From assembly GCF_014712225.1 (NCBI RefSeq), contig NZ_JACXBW010000001.1:372001-436000 (forward strand): a stretch of DNA of 64,000 bases. The letters run 5' to 3'. The notes under the pieces were generated by a model, which worked only from the letters and a program-made list of their open reading frames with translations, was not told the DNA's origin and made no database searches. The position numbers and the translations under genes are program-made. Shown in pieces: positions 1 through 7,659 of the stretch; the stretch's first letter is position 1; each line of letters starts with the position of its first letter. This stretch comes from Pseudarthrobacter sulfonivorans (GTDB lineage Bacteria; Actinomycetota; Actinomycetes; Actinomycetales; Micrococcaceae).

Positions 1-1
1 G

Positions 2-379
2 AAACTCGCCGGCGCCACCGTCATCATGGTCACCCACCAGATGGAGGAAGTGGAACGGCTCTGCGACCGGGTCATCCTGCTCAAGGACGGCACGTCCCGC
101 GCGTACGGCACGGTCGAGGAGGTCCAGGAACAGTTCGGCGGTACCGTGTACCGGCTGGCCTACGACGGGGTCCTGCCCGCATCGGCCCTCTACGACATCG
201 TCAGCGCCGACGGCGGCCGCGCGGAGCTCTCCCCCGGCCCCGGCGGCAACGAGTCCGCCGTCCTGCGCGAACTCATCAGCCGCGGCGTGGCCGTGCGGTC
301 CTTCACCACGGCCCGGACGTCCCTGGACGAAATTTTCATCATGGTCTACGGCGAAGACCACCAGATGGCGGAGGCGTAA
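2..379 (+). CDS. ABC transporter ATP-binding protein, C-terminal part (5' end outside window)
   Basis: The frame is open from the window edge, so only the end of the ATPase is present. The first residues (GATVIMVTHQMEEVERLCDRV) hold the H-loop histidine of an ABC ATPase, followed by the usual ILLKDG strand. About 80 residues of C-terminal extension follow, as in NatA/CcmA-like ATPases of ABC-2 exporters. The internal ATG at 26 is not the start because homology continues upstream of it. The gene ends 4 nt before the permease gene, whose ribosome-binding site (GGAGG, 370-374) lies inside it, so the two form an operon. Substrate unknown. Confidence 0.9.
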   Translation, partial: KLAGATVIMVTHQMEEVERLCDRVILLKDGTSRAYGTVEEVQEQFGGTVYRLAYDGVLPASALYDIVSADGGRAELSPGPGGNESAVLRELISRGVAVRSFTTARTSLDEIFIMVYGEDHQMAEA

Positions 380-383
380 CCCC

Positions 384-1694
384 ATGACACAGCCAGCAGC
401 CACCAAGTCCTCCCCCGCTCCCCCGCCCCCGGCCATCCCGGCCCCGCCGCGGCGCCCGTTCGCGCAGCACAACCTGCGCACCGTCGTCGGGTTCGAATTC
501 ACCCGCACCCTGAAAAAGCGCGGCTTCTGGATCGCCACCCTGTCCATCCCCGTGGTGATCGGCATCGTGTTCGGCCTCGTCTACCTGAGCAATTCCTCCA
601 CCGCCGCCAGCGCGGACGCGCAAAAGACCGCTGCCTTGTCCTTCACTTACACCGATGACTCCGGATTGATCGCGGACAACATTGCCCGGGCGATGGGCGG
701 AGTGAAGGCGGCAGACCCCGGCGCCGCGCTGGAGGACGTGAAACAAGGCGTGACCGAGGCCTACTTCGTCTACCCCGCCGAGCCGGCCACCCAGGCCGTG
801 AAGGTCTACGGAATAGACCGGGGAACCTTCGAGAACGGCAAGTACGACGCCGTCGCCAAACAACTGCTGACCGCGTCAGCGCAGGCCGCTGTGGGCTCGC
901 CGCAGCTGACCGCGGCCGCCAGCGGCAACGTCAAAACCGAATCCGAGGCCTTCAAGGACGGCAAGGCGACCGGCGGCTTCGGCGCCGTGATCCCGCCGCT
1001 GATGTTCCTGGTGGTCTTCTACGTCTCGATCATTCTGCTCTCCAACCAGATGCTCAACAGCACGCTGGAGGAGAAGGAAAACCGGGTCACCGAAATGATC
1101 CTCACCACCCTGAACCCGACCACCCTGATCATCGGCAAGGTGGCCGCCCTGTTCATGGTGGGCCTGGTCCAGATCCTGGTCTTCCTGACCCCGATTGTGG
1201 TGGGTTACCTCTTCTTCCGCGACAGGCTCTCCATCCCCGACCTGGACCTGTCCAGCATCAGCTTCGAGCCCGGCACCATCATTGTCGGGGCGCTCCTGCT
1301 GCTGGGGGGCTTCACCGTCTTCACGGGCGTCCTCGTCGCGATCGGGGCAGTCATGCCCACCGCCAAGGACGCCGGCACGATTTTCGGGCCGCTGATGGCA
1401 CTGATCTTTGTCCCGTTCTACGCCATCAGCCTGATCATCTCCGACCCCCGCGCCCTCATCGTGCAGATCTTCACCTACTTCCCGCTCTCCGCCCCGGTGA
1501 CCGCGCTGCTCCGGAACGCCTTCGGGTTGTTGAGTCCACTTGAATCCGCGATCGTCATCGTGGAACTCTTCGTCATCGGCTTCCTCATCCTCCGCCTGGC
1601 CGTCCACCTCTTCCGCTACGGATCCATCCAATACTCCAGGAAGCTCTCCATCGCCGGCACCTTCCGCAAACGCAGCCCGCTGGCAGGTAAGTAG
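384..1694 (+). CDS. ABC-2 type transporter permease (NatB-like)
   Basis: A 436-residue membrane protein with the NatB/ABC-2 layout: a proline-rich cytoplasmic N-terminus, one membrane segment at about 48-68, an extracytoplasmic domain of roughly 130 residues, then five hydrophobic segments near 198-220, 250-275, 297-325, 332-355 and 388-410. The segment STLEEKENRVTEMILTT is typical of NatB-type permeases (family knowledge). It is coupled to the ATPase just upstream. Such pairs export sodium, drugs or lipids; nothing here shows which. Confidence 0.88.
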   Translation: MTQPAATKSSPAPPPPAIPAPPRRPFAQHNLRTVVGFEFTRTLKKRGFWIATLSIPVVIGIVFGLVYLSNSSTAASADAQKTAALSFTYTDDSGLIADNIARAMGGVKAADPGAALEDVKQGVTEAYFVYPAEPATQAVKVYGIDRGTFENGKYDAVAKQLLTASAQAAVGSPQLTAAASGNVKTESEAFKDGKATGGFGAVIPPLMFLVVFYVSIILLSNQMLNSTLEEKENRVTEMILTTLNPTTLIIGKVAALFMVGLVQILVFLTPIVVGYLFFRDRLSIPDLDLSSISFEPGTIIVGALLLLGGFTVFTGVLVAIGAVMPTAKDAGTIFGPLMALIFVPFYAISLIISDPRALIVQIFTYFPLSAPVTALLRNAFGLLSPLESAIVIVELFVIGFLILRLAVHLFRYGSIQYSRKLSIAGTFRKRSPLAGK

Positions 1695-1789
1695 CGCGCC
1701 GCCGGGAGGGCTTTTTAGCGCTTCCGGTAATGTGCATCCTCGGCGTTCTCGCGTTTCTGGCGCTTATGTACGTTTCGGCGTGGCTGGCG

Positions 1790-1795
1790 TAAAAT
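1790..1795 (+). promoter_or_regulatory. -10 element for a leaderless toxin-antitoxin transcript
   Basis: TAAAAT ends 6 nt before the antitoxin ATG (1802), so transcription would start at or next to the start codon. No Shine-Dalgarno sequence precedes the ATG. No good -35 box is seen. Confidence 0.5.
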
Positions 1796-1801
1796 TGTGC
1801 C

Positions 1802-2068
1802 ATGATTGAGATGACCGTGACTGACGCGCGCAGCAGGCTGTCGGAGGCGGTGGACACCGCCAGGGTGAACCATGAACCGGTGTATCTGCTGCGGCGCGGA
1901 CGCCGTGTCGCAGCGCTGATCGATGCCGAAGACCTCGCCACCCTGATAGAGGCCGCCGAAGATCTGGCAGACCTCCGCGCAGCGCACGCGGCAAGGACGG
2001 AGATGACCGATACCGGCGAAGGCCCCGTGCCGTGGGAGGAAGTCAAAGCGGAGCTGGGCCTGGCGTGA
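1802..2068 (+). CDS. Antitoxin, Phd/YefM family
   Basis: An 88-residue protein. Its first half (VTDARSRLSEAVDTA, then VYLLRRGRRVAALIDAEDL) matches the Phd/YefM DNA-binding fold, which reads T-x-x-x-A-R-x-x-L and ends in a G-x-x-V-A-x-L strand. The acidic C-terminal half would wrap the toxin. It overlaps the toxin gene by 4 nt (GTGA), the standard arrangement for such modules. By family knowledge it neutralises the toxin and represses its own operon. Confidence 0.85.
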   Translation: MIEMTVTDARSRLSEAVDTARVNHEPVYLLRRGRRVAALIDAEDLATLIEAAEDLADLRAAHAARTEMTDTGEGPVPWEEVKAELGLA

Positions 2069-2325
2069 GCTATGCCGTGCAGCTTGCTCCGGCCGCCCTC
2101 CGGCAGCTGCGCAAGCTCCCCCCGGACGCCCGCCGGCGCATCCAGGCCGCCATCGAACTCCTCGCCGAAACACCGCGCCCACCGGGCGCCAAGAAACTCG
2201 CCGGAAGCAGTGGCGATTGGCGCGTCCGCACCGGGGATTATCGGATCATCTACGAGATCAGGGACGCACAGCTCATTGTGCTGGTTTTTGCCACGGGCCA
2301 CCGCAGGGACATCTACAAACGATAG
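2065..2325 (+). CDS. Toxin, RelE/ParE family
   Basis: An 86-residue basic protein. The GTG start at 2065 gives MSYAVQLAPAALRQLRKLP, the usual N-terminus of the family. The core (GDWRVRTGDYRIIYEI then IVLVFATGHRRDIYK) carries the conserved R-x-G-x-Y-R and the C-terminal HRRDIY motif of RelE-type mRNA interferases. ParE-like gyrase inhibitors share the fold, so the target is inferred rather than seen. Translation is coupled to the antitoxin. Confidence 0.85.
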   Translation: MSYAVQLAPAALRQLRKLPPDARRRIQAAIELLAETPRPPGAKKLAGSSGDWRVRTGDYRIIYEIRDAQLIVLVFATGHRRDIYKR

Positions 2326-2359
2326 GTCAACTCCTTGCGGGGGGCACTAAAATATCGTC

Positions 2360-3451
2360 ATGCCGCTGCGCATCTTTTCCCGCCGCACGCGTTCCGTTCC
2401 GGACGGTTCATTCCCGGTGCGGAAAGGCCGACGGCGGGTGCTGCGGGTTGTCGCGGTCGTCGCGTTGACGCTGCTCGGACTGGTAATTGTCTCCGCCGCT
2501 GCGAATCTCCTCCTCGAGCGCGTTGAACGGGCTAATGCCACTCCGTACGGCGAGCGAGTCCGGATCGACCAGGGAACCATCAACGTCTCTATTTCCGGGG
2601 ACAATGGCCCAACGCTGGTGCTGCTCAGCGGACTGGGCACCGGGGCACCGGGACTCGATTTCGCCCCGCTGGTCCGGGAACTGCCCGGGTACCGGACCGT
2701 GGTGGTGGAAGGGTTCGGCTACGGCTACAGCGATGCCGACGTCAGGCCGCGGACCATCGAGAACATCTCCGAGGAACTGCACTCGGTGCTCTCTGCGCTG
2801 GGCATTCATGGTCCCTATGTTCTCGCCGGGCACTCGATCGCCGGCTTCACCACCCTGTACTACGCCAACAAATACCCCTCGGAGGTGTCTGCCGTCATCG
2901 GGATCGACCCCACCGTTCCTACCGCAACCACCGCGCAACCCGGAGCCCCGGCACCTGCTGATGCGCCGCCGTCGGGCAATTTCTGGGAACGCCTCCCCTC
3001 CACCCTCGGCCTGGTCCGCTGGGCGGCGGCGCTGGGACTGACCGACCCGGACAGCAGCAGCTACACGCCCGCTGAGATCGACCAGATGCGCATGCTCGCC
3101 AGCTGGAACTTCGGCAACGCGGCAGTGACCGACGAAACGTACCGGGTCGGTGAAAACGCCGCGAAGCTGCAGGGCCTCAGCTACCCCGCTGCGATGCCGG
3201 TGCTGATGTTGCTGGCGAAGGAAAGCCTGGACAGCCGCGCCGAATGGGTGGACCTGCATGAACGCCAGCTGAGTAATGTCACGCGGCATGAGCTCGTTGT
3301 CCTTGATGGCCCGCACTACCTGCACTGGACCCAGGCCAAAGCGATGGCCGAGAAGATCGGCGAGTTCCTGGGGCCTGCTGCCGTTTCGACAGGCTCCCTC
3401 ACCGGACAGCGGGGCGGGGTCGCGACGGGCCCCACCACCGGGGACAAATGA
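2360..3451 (+). CDS. Membrane-anchored alpha/beta hydrolase
   Basis: A 363-residue protein with a very basic N-terminus, one membrane segment at about 30-50 (VVAVVALTLLGLVIVSAAA) and an alpha/beta-hydrolase domain facing outside. The nucleophile elbow is GHSIAG; an oxyanion strand (LVLLSGLGTG) precedes it and a late histidine (DGPHYLHW) completes the triad. Substrate unknown. A TAAAAT box at 2348-2353 lies 6 nt before the ATG, so this mRNA also looks leaderless. Confidence 0.8.
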   Translation: MPLRIFSRRTRSVPDGSFPVRKGRRRVLRVVAVVALTLLGLVIVSAAANLLLERVERANATPYGERVRIDQGTINVSISGDNGPTLVLLSGLGTGAPGLDFAPLVRELPGYRTVVVEGFGYGYSDADVRPRTIENISEELHSVLSALGIHGPYVLAGHSIAGFTTLYYANKYPSEVSAVIGIDPTVPTATTAQPGAPAPADAPPSGNFWERLPSTLGLVRWAAALGLTDPDSSSYTPAEIDQMRMLASWNFGNAAVTDETYRVGENAAKLQGLSYPAAMPVLMLLAKESLDSRAEWVDLHERQLSNVTRHELVVLDGPHYLHWTQAKAMAEKIGEFLGPAAVSTGSLTGQRGGVATGPTTGDK

Positions 3452-3468
3452 TGGAGGCATCCGGCGTG

Positions 3469-3762
3469 TCAGGCTTGGAGCCTGAGTCCCGCAGCGCGGA
3501 TCGCCTGGTCCATCTCTGTCCGGGCCTCGTGTACTAAGGCGAGCGTCCTTGGATCCCGGAGAACGTCCGCCCGGGAGGCCGGCACGAGGACCGCGAAAGA
3601 GGCGAGCACGCCGCCGTCGGCACTATGAAGTGACATGCCCAGCGCATGAAGTCCTGCTTCCGTTTCTTCCTGGTTGAGCGCGTATCCGAGCCGCTTGGTC
3701 TCCTCAACCGTCCGCAGCAGGCGCCCGAAATCCGCGTCATTCAGGTAACCGCCAGCGAGCTT
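3469..3762 (-). pseudogene. Remnant of an IclR-family regulator (3' end only)
   Basis: Minus-strand codons from about 3762 to the stop at 3469 read like the last 95-100 residues of an IclR ligand-binding domain: L-R-x-V-x-E-T-x-x-x-G-Y-A-L-x-x-E-E, then G-x-x-x-L-G-M and a hydrophobic AVLVP strand. A full IclR protein has about 250 residues with an N-terminal helix-turn-helix. Upstream of about 3762 the similarity stops and sequence with another coding direction begins, so the 5' two thirds are gone. The ATG at 3903 belongs to the joined sequence and is probably chance. Confidence 0.55.
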
Positions 3763-3901
3763 CGCTGAATTGCTGAAGGAGTATGTGCAGAATCCCGTCC
3801 ATTCTTTCTGGACCAACGGCGACGCCACGGAGACGATCGACGGGATCGTCGAGGTCTGGTTCGATGACGCCGTCGTCTCATCTCCGGAAGACCACACCTC
3901 C

Positions 3902-4267
3902 ATGGCTCAGCAGGATGATGAGGTCAGCTTTATCCGGACGCTTACCGCGTTCACTGTGACAAACCGCAACAGCTACGACGCTATGGAGAAGGTGTGGCTT
4001 CTGTCGCCCGGACCGCTCAGCGCCGGCGAGATGGCAGTGCTGACGGCCGGCGATGACGTGATCGCCACGGCACCCGAAGAAGGCATTCGCCTCATGAAGC
4101 GGCCGCGGCTCCTGCAGGAACCAACAGCACCGGCTTCGCTGCTCGTGTATCCGGCGCCCGTGGGAGACACCGCGGCCCTTTTCAATGCCGTTGTGGATAG
4201 GGTTGCGGGCGCCTCGATGAACACCGGAATCAGGGTCATGAAGACAGTTTCGAGGCGCGTCCGCTGA
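3902..4267 (+). CDS. Hypothetical protein (uncertain)
   Basis: An open frame of 121 codons from the ATG at 3902 (MAQQDDEVSFIRTL). I do not recognise the product. It has no membrane segment, signal peptide or familiar motif. The frame is also open upstream to 3770, but that part overlaps the IclR remnant. It may be the surviving part of a gene placed here by the rearrangement that broke the IclR gene. A hairpin terminator follows at 4335-4371. Confidence 0.3.
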   Translation: MAQQDDEVSFIRTLTAFTVTNRNSYDAMEKVWLLSPGPLSAGEMAVLTAGDDVIATAPEEGIRLMKRPRLLQEPTAPASLLVYPAPVGDTAALFNAVVDRVAGASMNTGIRVMKTVSRRVR

Positions 4268-4334
4268 CGTGCGCCGGCTAACAGTCACCCCTTCGGCACC
4301 ATGGCCCGCATCGACGCGGGGGTAATCCTGAAAA

Positions 4335-4371
4335 CACGACGTCGGCACCCAACCTGGGTGCCGACGTCGTG
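4335..4371. terminator. Hairpin terminator, probably bidirectional
   Basis: A perfect inverted repeat (arms CACGACGTCGGCACCCA, loop of 3 nt) lies between the frame ending at 4267 and the minus-strand HD gene ending at 4402. An A run precedes it and a short T-containing stretch follows. Confidence 0.75.
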
Positions 4372-4401
4372 CGTTAAGCGGGTGCTGGCCGGCTGTCGCG
4401 C

Positions 4402-5040
4402 CTATTCCGGCCAGTCGGAGCCCTGGATGACTTCCACGAAGTCGCCGCGCTGGAATCCGGGGATGTAATGGGCGAGCACGTCTGCCTTGACGTTGCCGAA
4501 CGTGGTTTCCGGCCGGTCCTTGATGCCCTCGGTGAATGCTTCCAGGATGCGGTTCTTGAAGTCCGGCCGGGGGTATGCGGCGACCACGGCGGCACGCTGT
4601 TCGTCGGAGATGGCATCGTAACCGATGCCCAGGACATCCAGTTCGACCCCGCGGGTCACCAGGGCAATCTCGGGGGCCATGTGGAGCGGAATCTCCGGGG
4701 TGGTGTGCAGTGCGATCCCCGTCCAGACCCTGTCGGCCGCCTCGCCGGTGATCCCGTGGGAGTGCAGGAACCGGCGGGCCTCGTCTGCGCCGTCGATCTC
4801 GAATCGCTGGTCGGTGCGGCGGTACTTTTCGGTCAGGCCGAGGTCATGAAACATTGCCCCTACGTACAGCAGTTCCGGGTCAAAATCCAGGCCCTGCTCG
4901 CGGCCGCGCAGCGACCCGAACACGAAGACCCGGCGGGAGTGGTCGAACAGCAGCGGCGATGCAACCTCGCGTACCAGTTCGGTCGCCTCCCGCGCCAAAG
5001 CGCTGTCGGGAATGTCCACGTCCGCGATTGATTCAGCCAT
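4402..5040 (-). CDS. HD-domain protein (cyanamide hydratase-like)
   Basis: A 212-residue soluble protein. Metal-binding HD motifs are visible: DHSRRVF for the first histidine, MFHDLGL for the HD pair, and LHTTPEIPLHMAPE for later ligands. The combination SRRVFVFG...HDLGL is close to the HD subfamily that includes fungal cyanamide hydratase and many uncharacterised bacterial proteins. The ATG at 5040 (MAESIADVD) has AAGGA upstream; a longer frame to 5109 runs into the neighbouring promoter region. It is divergent from the regulator at 5143, which may control it. Substrate unknown. Confidence 0.8.
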   Translation of the reverse strand: MAESIADVDIPDSALAREATELVREVASPLLFDHSRRVFVFGSLRGREQGLDFDPELLYVGAMFHDLGLTEKYRRTDQRFEIDGADEARRFLHSHGITGEAADRVWTGIALHTTPEIPLHMAPEIALVTRGVELDVLGIGYDAISDEQRAAVVAAYPRPDFKNRILEAFTEGIKDRPETTFGNVKADVLAHYIPGFQRGDFVEVIQGSDWPE

Positions 5041-5095
5041 CTTGTTTTCCTTATCCTCTTCGGTCGGTAGTCTCCTCCAGCTTCGCCCGGCAGGG

Positions 5096-5101
5096 TAGGG
5101 T
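5096..5101 (+). promoter_or_regulatory. -10 element TAGGGT for a leaderless transcript
   Basis: TAGGGT, 6 nt before the ATG of a 12-codon reading frame. The same 12-mer GCAGGGTAGGGT precedes the glyoxalase-like gene (8770-8781), suggesting a shared promoter type. Confidence 0.45.
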
Positions 5102-5107
5102 GGTGCC

Positions 5108-5146
5108 ATGTCCTTACGGCCACAAAAACCACAATTTCAGACATGA
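5108..5146 (+). CDS. 12-codon leader peptide coupled to the GlxA-type regulator
   Basis: ATG at 5108 opens MSLRPQKPQFQT and stops at TGA 5144-5146, which overlaps the ATG at 5143 as ATGA. The regulator's own ATG has no Shine-Dalgarno sequence, while the leader ATG lies 6 nt after a TAGGGT box. Ribosomes starting on a leaderless mRNA could therefore reach the regulator by termination-reinitiation. It is too short for a domain; its reality rests on this geometry. Confidence 0.45.
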   Translation: MSLRPQKPQFQT

Positions 5147-6117
5147 CGCAGCGGGTGGGCTTTATCGTGTTCGACGGGGTGACGATGCTCGACGTGAGCG
5201 GTCCCGGCGAGGTCCTGCACCAGGCACTGCGGACCGGTCTCCCGTACACGTCGGTCCTGGTCTCCCCGCGCGGCGGCAGTGTCACGGCCTCCTCCGGGCT
5301 GGTGGTGGCGGGCACCACTGCGGCGGCCGACGCCGGGCCCCTCGACACGGTTGTCGTCGTCGGCGCCGACCGGCTCACCGAACCGGACCTCGACGACGAG
5401 CTGCTGGCTGCCGTCTGCACGCTCACTGAGCGGGCGGGGCGGGTTGCTTCAGTGTGCACCGGTGCGTTCGTGCTTGCTGAACTCGGCCTGCTGGACGGCC
5501 GCCGGGCAACCACCCATTGGCGGCACACCGAAACCTTGGCCCGCCGCTACCCCCGAGTGCACGTGCAGCCGGATGTCATCCATGTCCGGGACGGCCGGTA
5601 CATCACCTCTGCAGGCATCACCGCAGGAATCGATCTGGCGCTGTCGCTGGTGGAGGACGACCACGGGGCGGAGGCAGCCCGGGACATAGCCCGCGAGCTG
5701 GTCGTGTTCATGCAGCGCCCGGGCGGGCAGTCCCAGTTCACCACGGCCCTTGCCATGCCGCCGGCCCGCAGCAGCCTGCTGCAGTCGCTGACCGCAGCAG
5801 TGCACGCCGATCCGACGGCCGAGCACACGCTGCCCGCCATGTCCGCGGCCGCGGCGGTCAGTGCCCGGCACCTGACCCGCCTGTTCCGGGCGGAGCTGGG
5901 CACGACGCCGGCCCGCTGGGTCGAACGCGTCCGCCTCGACCGAGCCCAGCAACTGGTGCTCGATGGCCACAGCATCACCGCAGCGGCCGAGCACAGCGGG
6001 TTCGGAAGCGACGAAACCCTCCGCCGCGCTTTCGGCCGGCACCTGGGCATCACGCCGACCGAATACCGGACGCGCTTCGCCACCACCAAGCCGTCCCTCA
6101 CGAGGGCAGCGAACTGA
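5143..6117 (+). CDS. GlxA-type transcriptional regulator (DJ-1/PfpI plus AraC HTH)
   Basis: 324 residues in two parts. Residues 1-180 form a DJ-1/PfpI-like domain (VGFIVFDGVTMLDVSGP start; the nucleophile-elbow cysteine in SVCTGAF). Residues 215-315 form an AraC-type double helix-turn-helix (ARHLTRLFRAELG-T-TPARWVERVRLDRA and HSGFGSDETLRRAFGRHLGITPTEYR). By family knowledge these are transcription factors; the effector is unknown. Translation probably depends on the 12-codon leader overlapping its ATG. It is divergent from the HD-domain gene. Confidence 0.88.
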   Translation: MTQRVGFIVFDGVTMLDVSGPGEVLHQALRTGLPYTSVLVSPRGGSVTASSGLVVAGTTAAADAGPLDTVVVVGADRLTEPDLDDELLAAVCTLTERAGRVASVCTGAFVLAELGLLDGRRATTHWRHTETLARRYPRVHVQPDVIHVRDGRYITSAGITAGIDLALSLVEDDHGAEAARDIARELVVFMQRPGGQSQFTTALAMPPARSSLLQSLTAAVHADPTAEHTLPAMSAAAAVSARHLTRLFRAELGTTPARWVERVRLDRAQQLVLDGHSITAAAEHSGFGSDETLRRAFGRHLGITPTEYRTRFATTKPSLTRAAN

Positions 6118-6173
6118 GCCTCATTTCCGCTTGGAGCGGGCCGTCACAGGACACTCTGAAAGGGACGCCCGGC

Positions 6174-6202
6174 TTGTGAGCCTCGACGTTCCGGCCTAGA
6201 TT
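6174..6202 (+). promoter_or_regulatory. Promoter of the first GAF-ANTAR gene
   Basis: -35 TTGTGA (6174-6179) and -10 TAGATT (6197-6202) with a 17-bp spacer. The ATG at 6208 is only 5 nt past the -10, and no ribosome-binding site exists, so the mRNA should be leaderless. Confidence 0.6.
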
Positions 6203-6207
6203 TGGGC

Positions 6208-6942
6208 ATGACCAATTCCCCCGAGCACGAGCTGCTCGTTGAGCTGCAGGACCTGATCATCGGCACGGGATCGGTGGCTGACTTCCTGGGCGGTCTGTCC
6301 GTCATCGCCGCATCCTCGCTCAGCCGTGCAGCCGCCACAACCGTGGAATGCGGCGTCACCCTCCAGCACAACAAAAAAACCCGAACGGTCGGCGGCAGCA
6401 CTGAGCGGGCCGTCCACCTGGACCGGATCGAACAGCAGGTGGGCGAGGGCCCCTGTATTGACGCCTTGAAGCTGAATGCCCCCGTCCTCTTGGCAGACGT
6501 CCGGACGGACCCCCGCTGGCCCGTGTACCGGGAACGCCTGCTCGAGGAAGGTGTCCTGAGCGCCCTCGGTGTGCCCCTGGAGCTCAGTAACGATGCCACA
6601 GCCGCCCTGAACTTCTTCGCGTCAAACACGGGTGTGTTCACCGAAGCGACCATCGCTGAGGCGGTCAAATTTTCCCGAGTGGCCCGCAGCGCCGTCCTTC
6701 TGGCCGTCAGGGTGGGTACCGCCGAAGGGGCTGCGGATGACCTGAGTGCGGCCATGGTGAGCCGCACCGCCATCAACCTGGCCTGTGGCATCATCATGGG
6801 CCAGAACCGCTGCGGTCAGACCGAAGCCATGTCCATCCTGGTCAAGGTCTCCAGCCACCGGAACCAGAAGCTGCGCGACGTGGCCGAGGACATCGTCAAG
6901 AAAATCTCCGGCGAGGAACCCGTTACCTACTTCGACAAGTAG
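6208..6942 (+). CDS. GAF-ANTAR domain regulator
   Basis: 244 residues. An N-terminal GAF domain (about 20-165: VECGVTLQ, then GEGPCIDAL and DPRWPVYRERLLEEGVLSALGVPL) is followed by an ANTAR domain (about 180-240: SRTAINLACGIIMGQNRCGQTEAMSILVKVSSHRNQKLRDVAEDIV). ANTAR proteins bind two-hairpin RNA motifs and act by transcription antitermination (family knowledge); GAF would sense the signal. The TTG at 6202 is in frame but part of the -10 box, so ATG 6208 is preferred. A paralogue lies at 9244. Target RNAs are unknown. Confidence 0.88.
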   Translation: MTNSPEHELLVELQDLIIGTGSVADFLGGLSVIAASSLSRAAATTVECGVTLQHNKKTRTVGGSTERAVHLDRIEQQVGEGPCIDALKLNAPVLLADVRTDPRWPVYRERLLEEGVLSALGVPLELSNDATAALNFFASNTGVFTEATIAEAVKFSRVARSAVLLAVRVGTAEGAADDLSAAMVSRTAINLACGIIMGQNRCGQTEAMSILVKVSSHRNQKLRDVAEDIVKKISGEEPVTYFDK

Positions 6943-6964
6943 TTCCGCCCTCGGACCTCTTCGA

Positions 6965-7555
6965 CTAGGGCTTGGGCCGCGCGCGTATGTGCATCCGCTC
7001 GCCCTGCTGTCCGAACAGGCTGATGAACTCGACCGGTTTGCCGTCGGCGCTGGCGAACCAGTGCGGTGTGTGCGTGTCGAATTCCGCGGCCTCTCCGGGG
7101 CGGAGTTCAAAATCCTTGTCGCCCAGCACCAAACGCAGCCGTCCGTTGAGGATGTAAAGCCATTCGTATCCCTCGTGAACGCGAGGATCGGGCTCGTCGC
7201 CGCGGGCGCCGCCGTCGAGCACCATTTTGAATGCCTGCAACCCTCCCGGCCGGCGCGTCAGGGGAACAGCCGTCATGCCTGCATGGGTGATGGGCCGCAG
7301 ATGGATTCTGGGATCCCCCGTGGGCGGGGCGCCCACCAGGTCATCGAGGGGAACCCCGTACAACCTCGCGAGGGGCAGCAGAATTTCGAGGTTTGGCCGG
7401 CGCTGCCCGGACTCCAGCCGGGACAGGGTACTCACGGATACACCGGAGGCGGAAGACACCTCCCCGAGGGTGAGGTTCCGTTCGGTACGGAGGCTCCGAA
7501 GCCGGGGGCCGACTGCGCCCAGAACGTCATCAAGGTCATTTGCCATGTCCGTCAT
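6965..7555 (-). CDS. XRE-cupin transcriptional regulator
   Basis: 196 residues. An N-terminal XRE helix-turn-helix (LRSLRTERNLTLGEVSSASGVSVSTLSRLESGQRRPNLE) is joined to a C-terminal cupin_2 domain (HEGYEWLYILNGRLRLVLGDKDFELRPGEAAEFDTHTPHWF), the ligand-binding part. The ATG at 7555 (MTDMAND) is chosen because the palindrome TTGCCATAACGGCAA touches it; ATG 7546 is the alternative. It is divergent from the flavoprotein at 7660, a common pairing, and probably controls it and itself. Confidence 0.85.
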   Translation of the reverse strand: MTDMANDLDDVLGAVGPRLRSLRTERNLTLGEVSSASGVSVSTLSRLESGQRRPNLEILLPLARLYGVPLDDLVGAPPTGDPRIHLRPITHAGMTAVPLTRRPGGLQAFKMVLDGGARGDEPDPRVHEGYEWLYILNGRLRLVLGDKDFELRPGEAAEFDTHTPHWFASADGKPVEFISLFGQQGERMHIRARPKP

Positions 7556-7556
7556 T

Positions 7557-7571
7557 TTGCCATAACGGCAA
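7557..7571. promoter_or_regulatory. Candidate operator of the XRE-cupin regulator
   Basis: TTGCCATAACGGCAA is an inverted repeat (TTGCC-N5-GGCAA) directly against the regulator's start, with further TTGCC copies at about 7578 and 7586. It sits in the 104-bp divergent intergenic region. Confidence 0.4.
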
Positions 7572-7659
7572 CAATGTTTGCCAGGTTTGCCTCTTGCGGC
7601 GGATGCTGGTTTGACCGCCGTCGGACGCTGGCGGCGAACTTTCGGGAAGGACACTCAGC

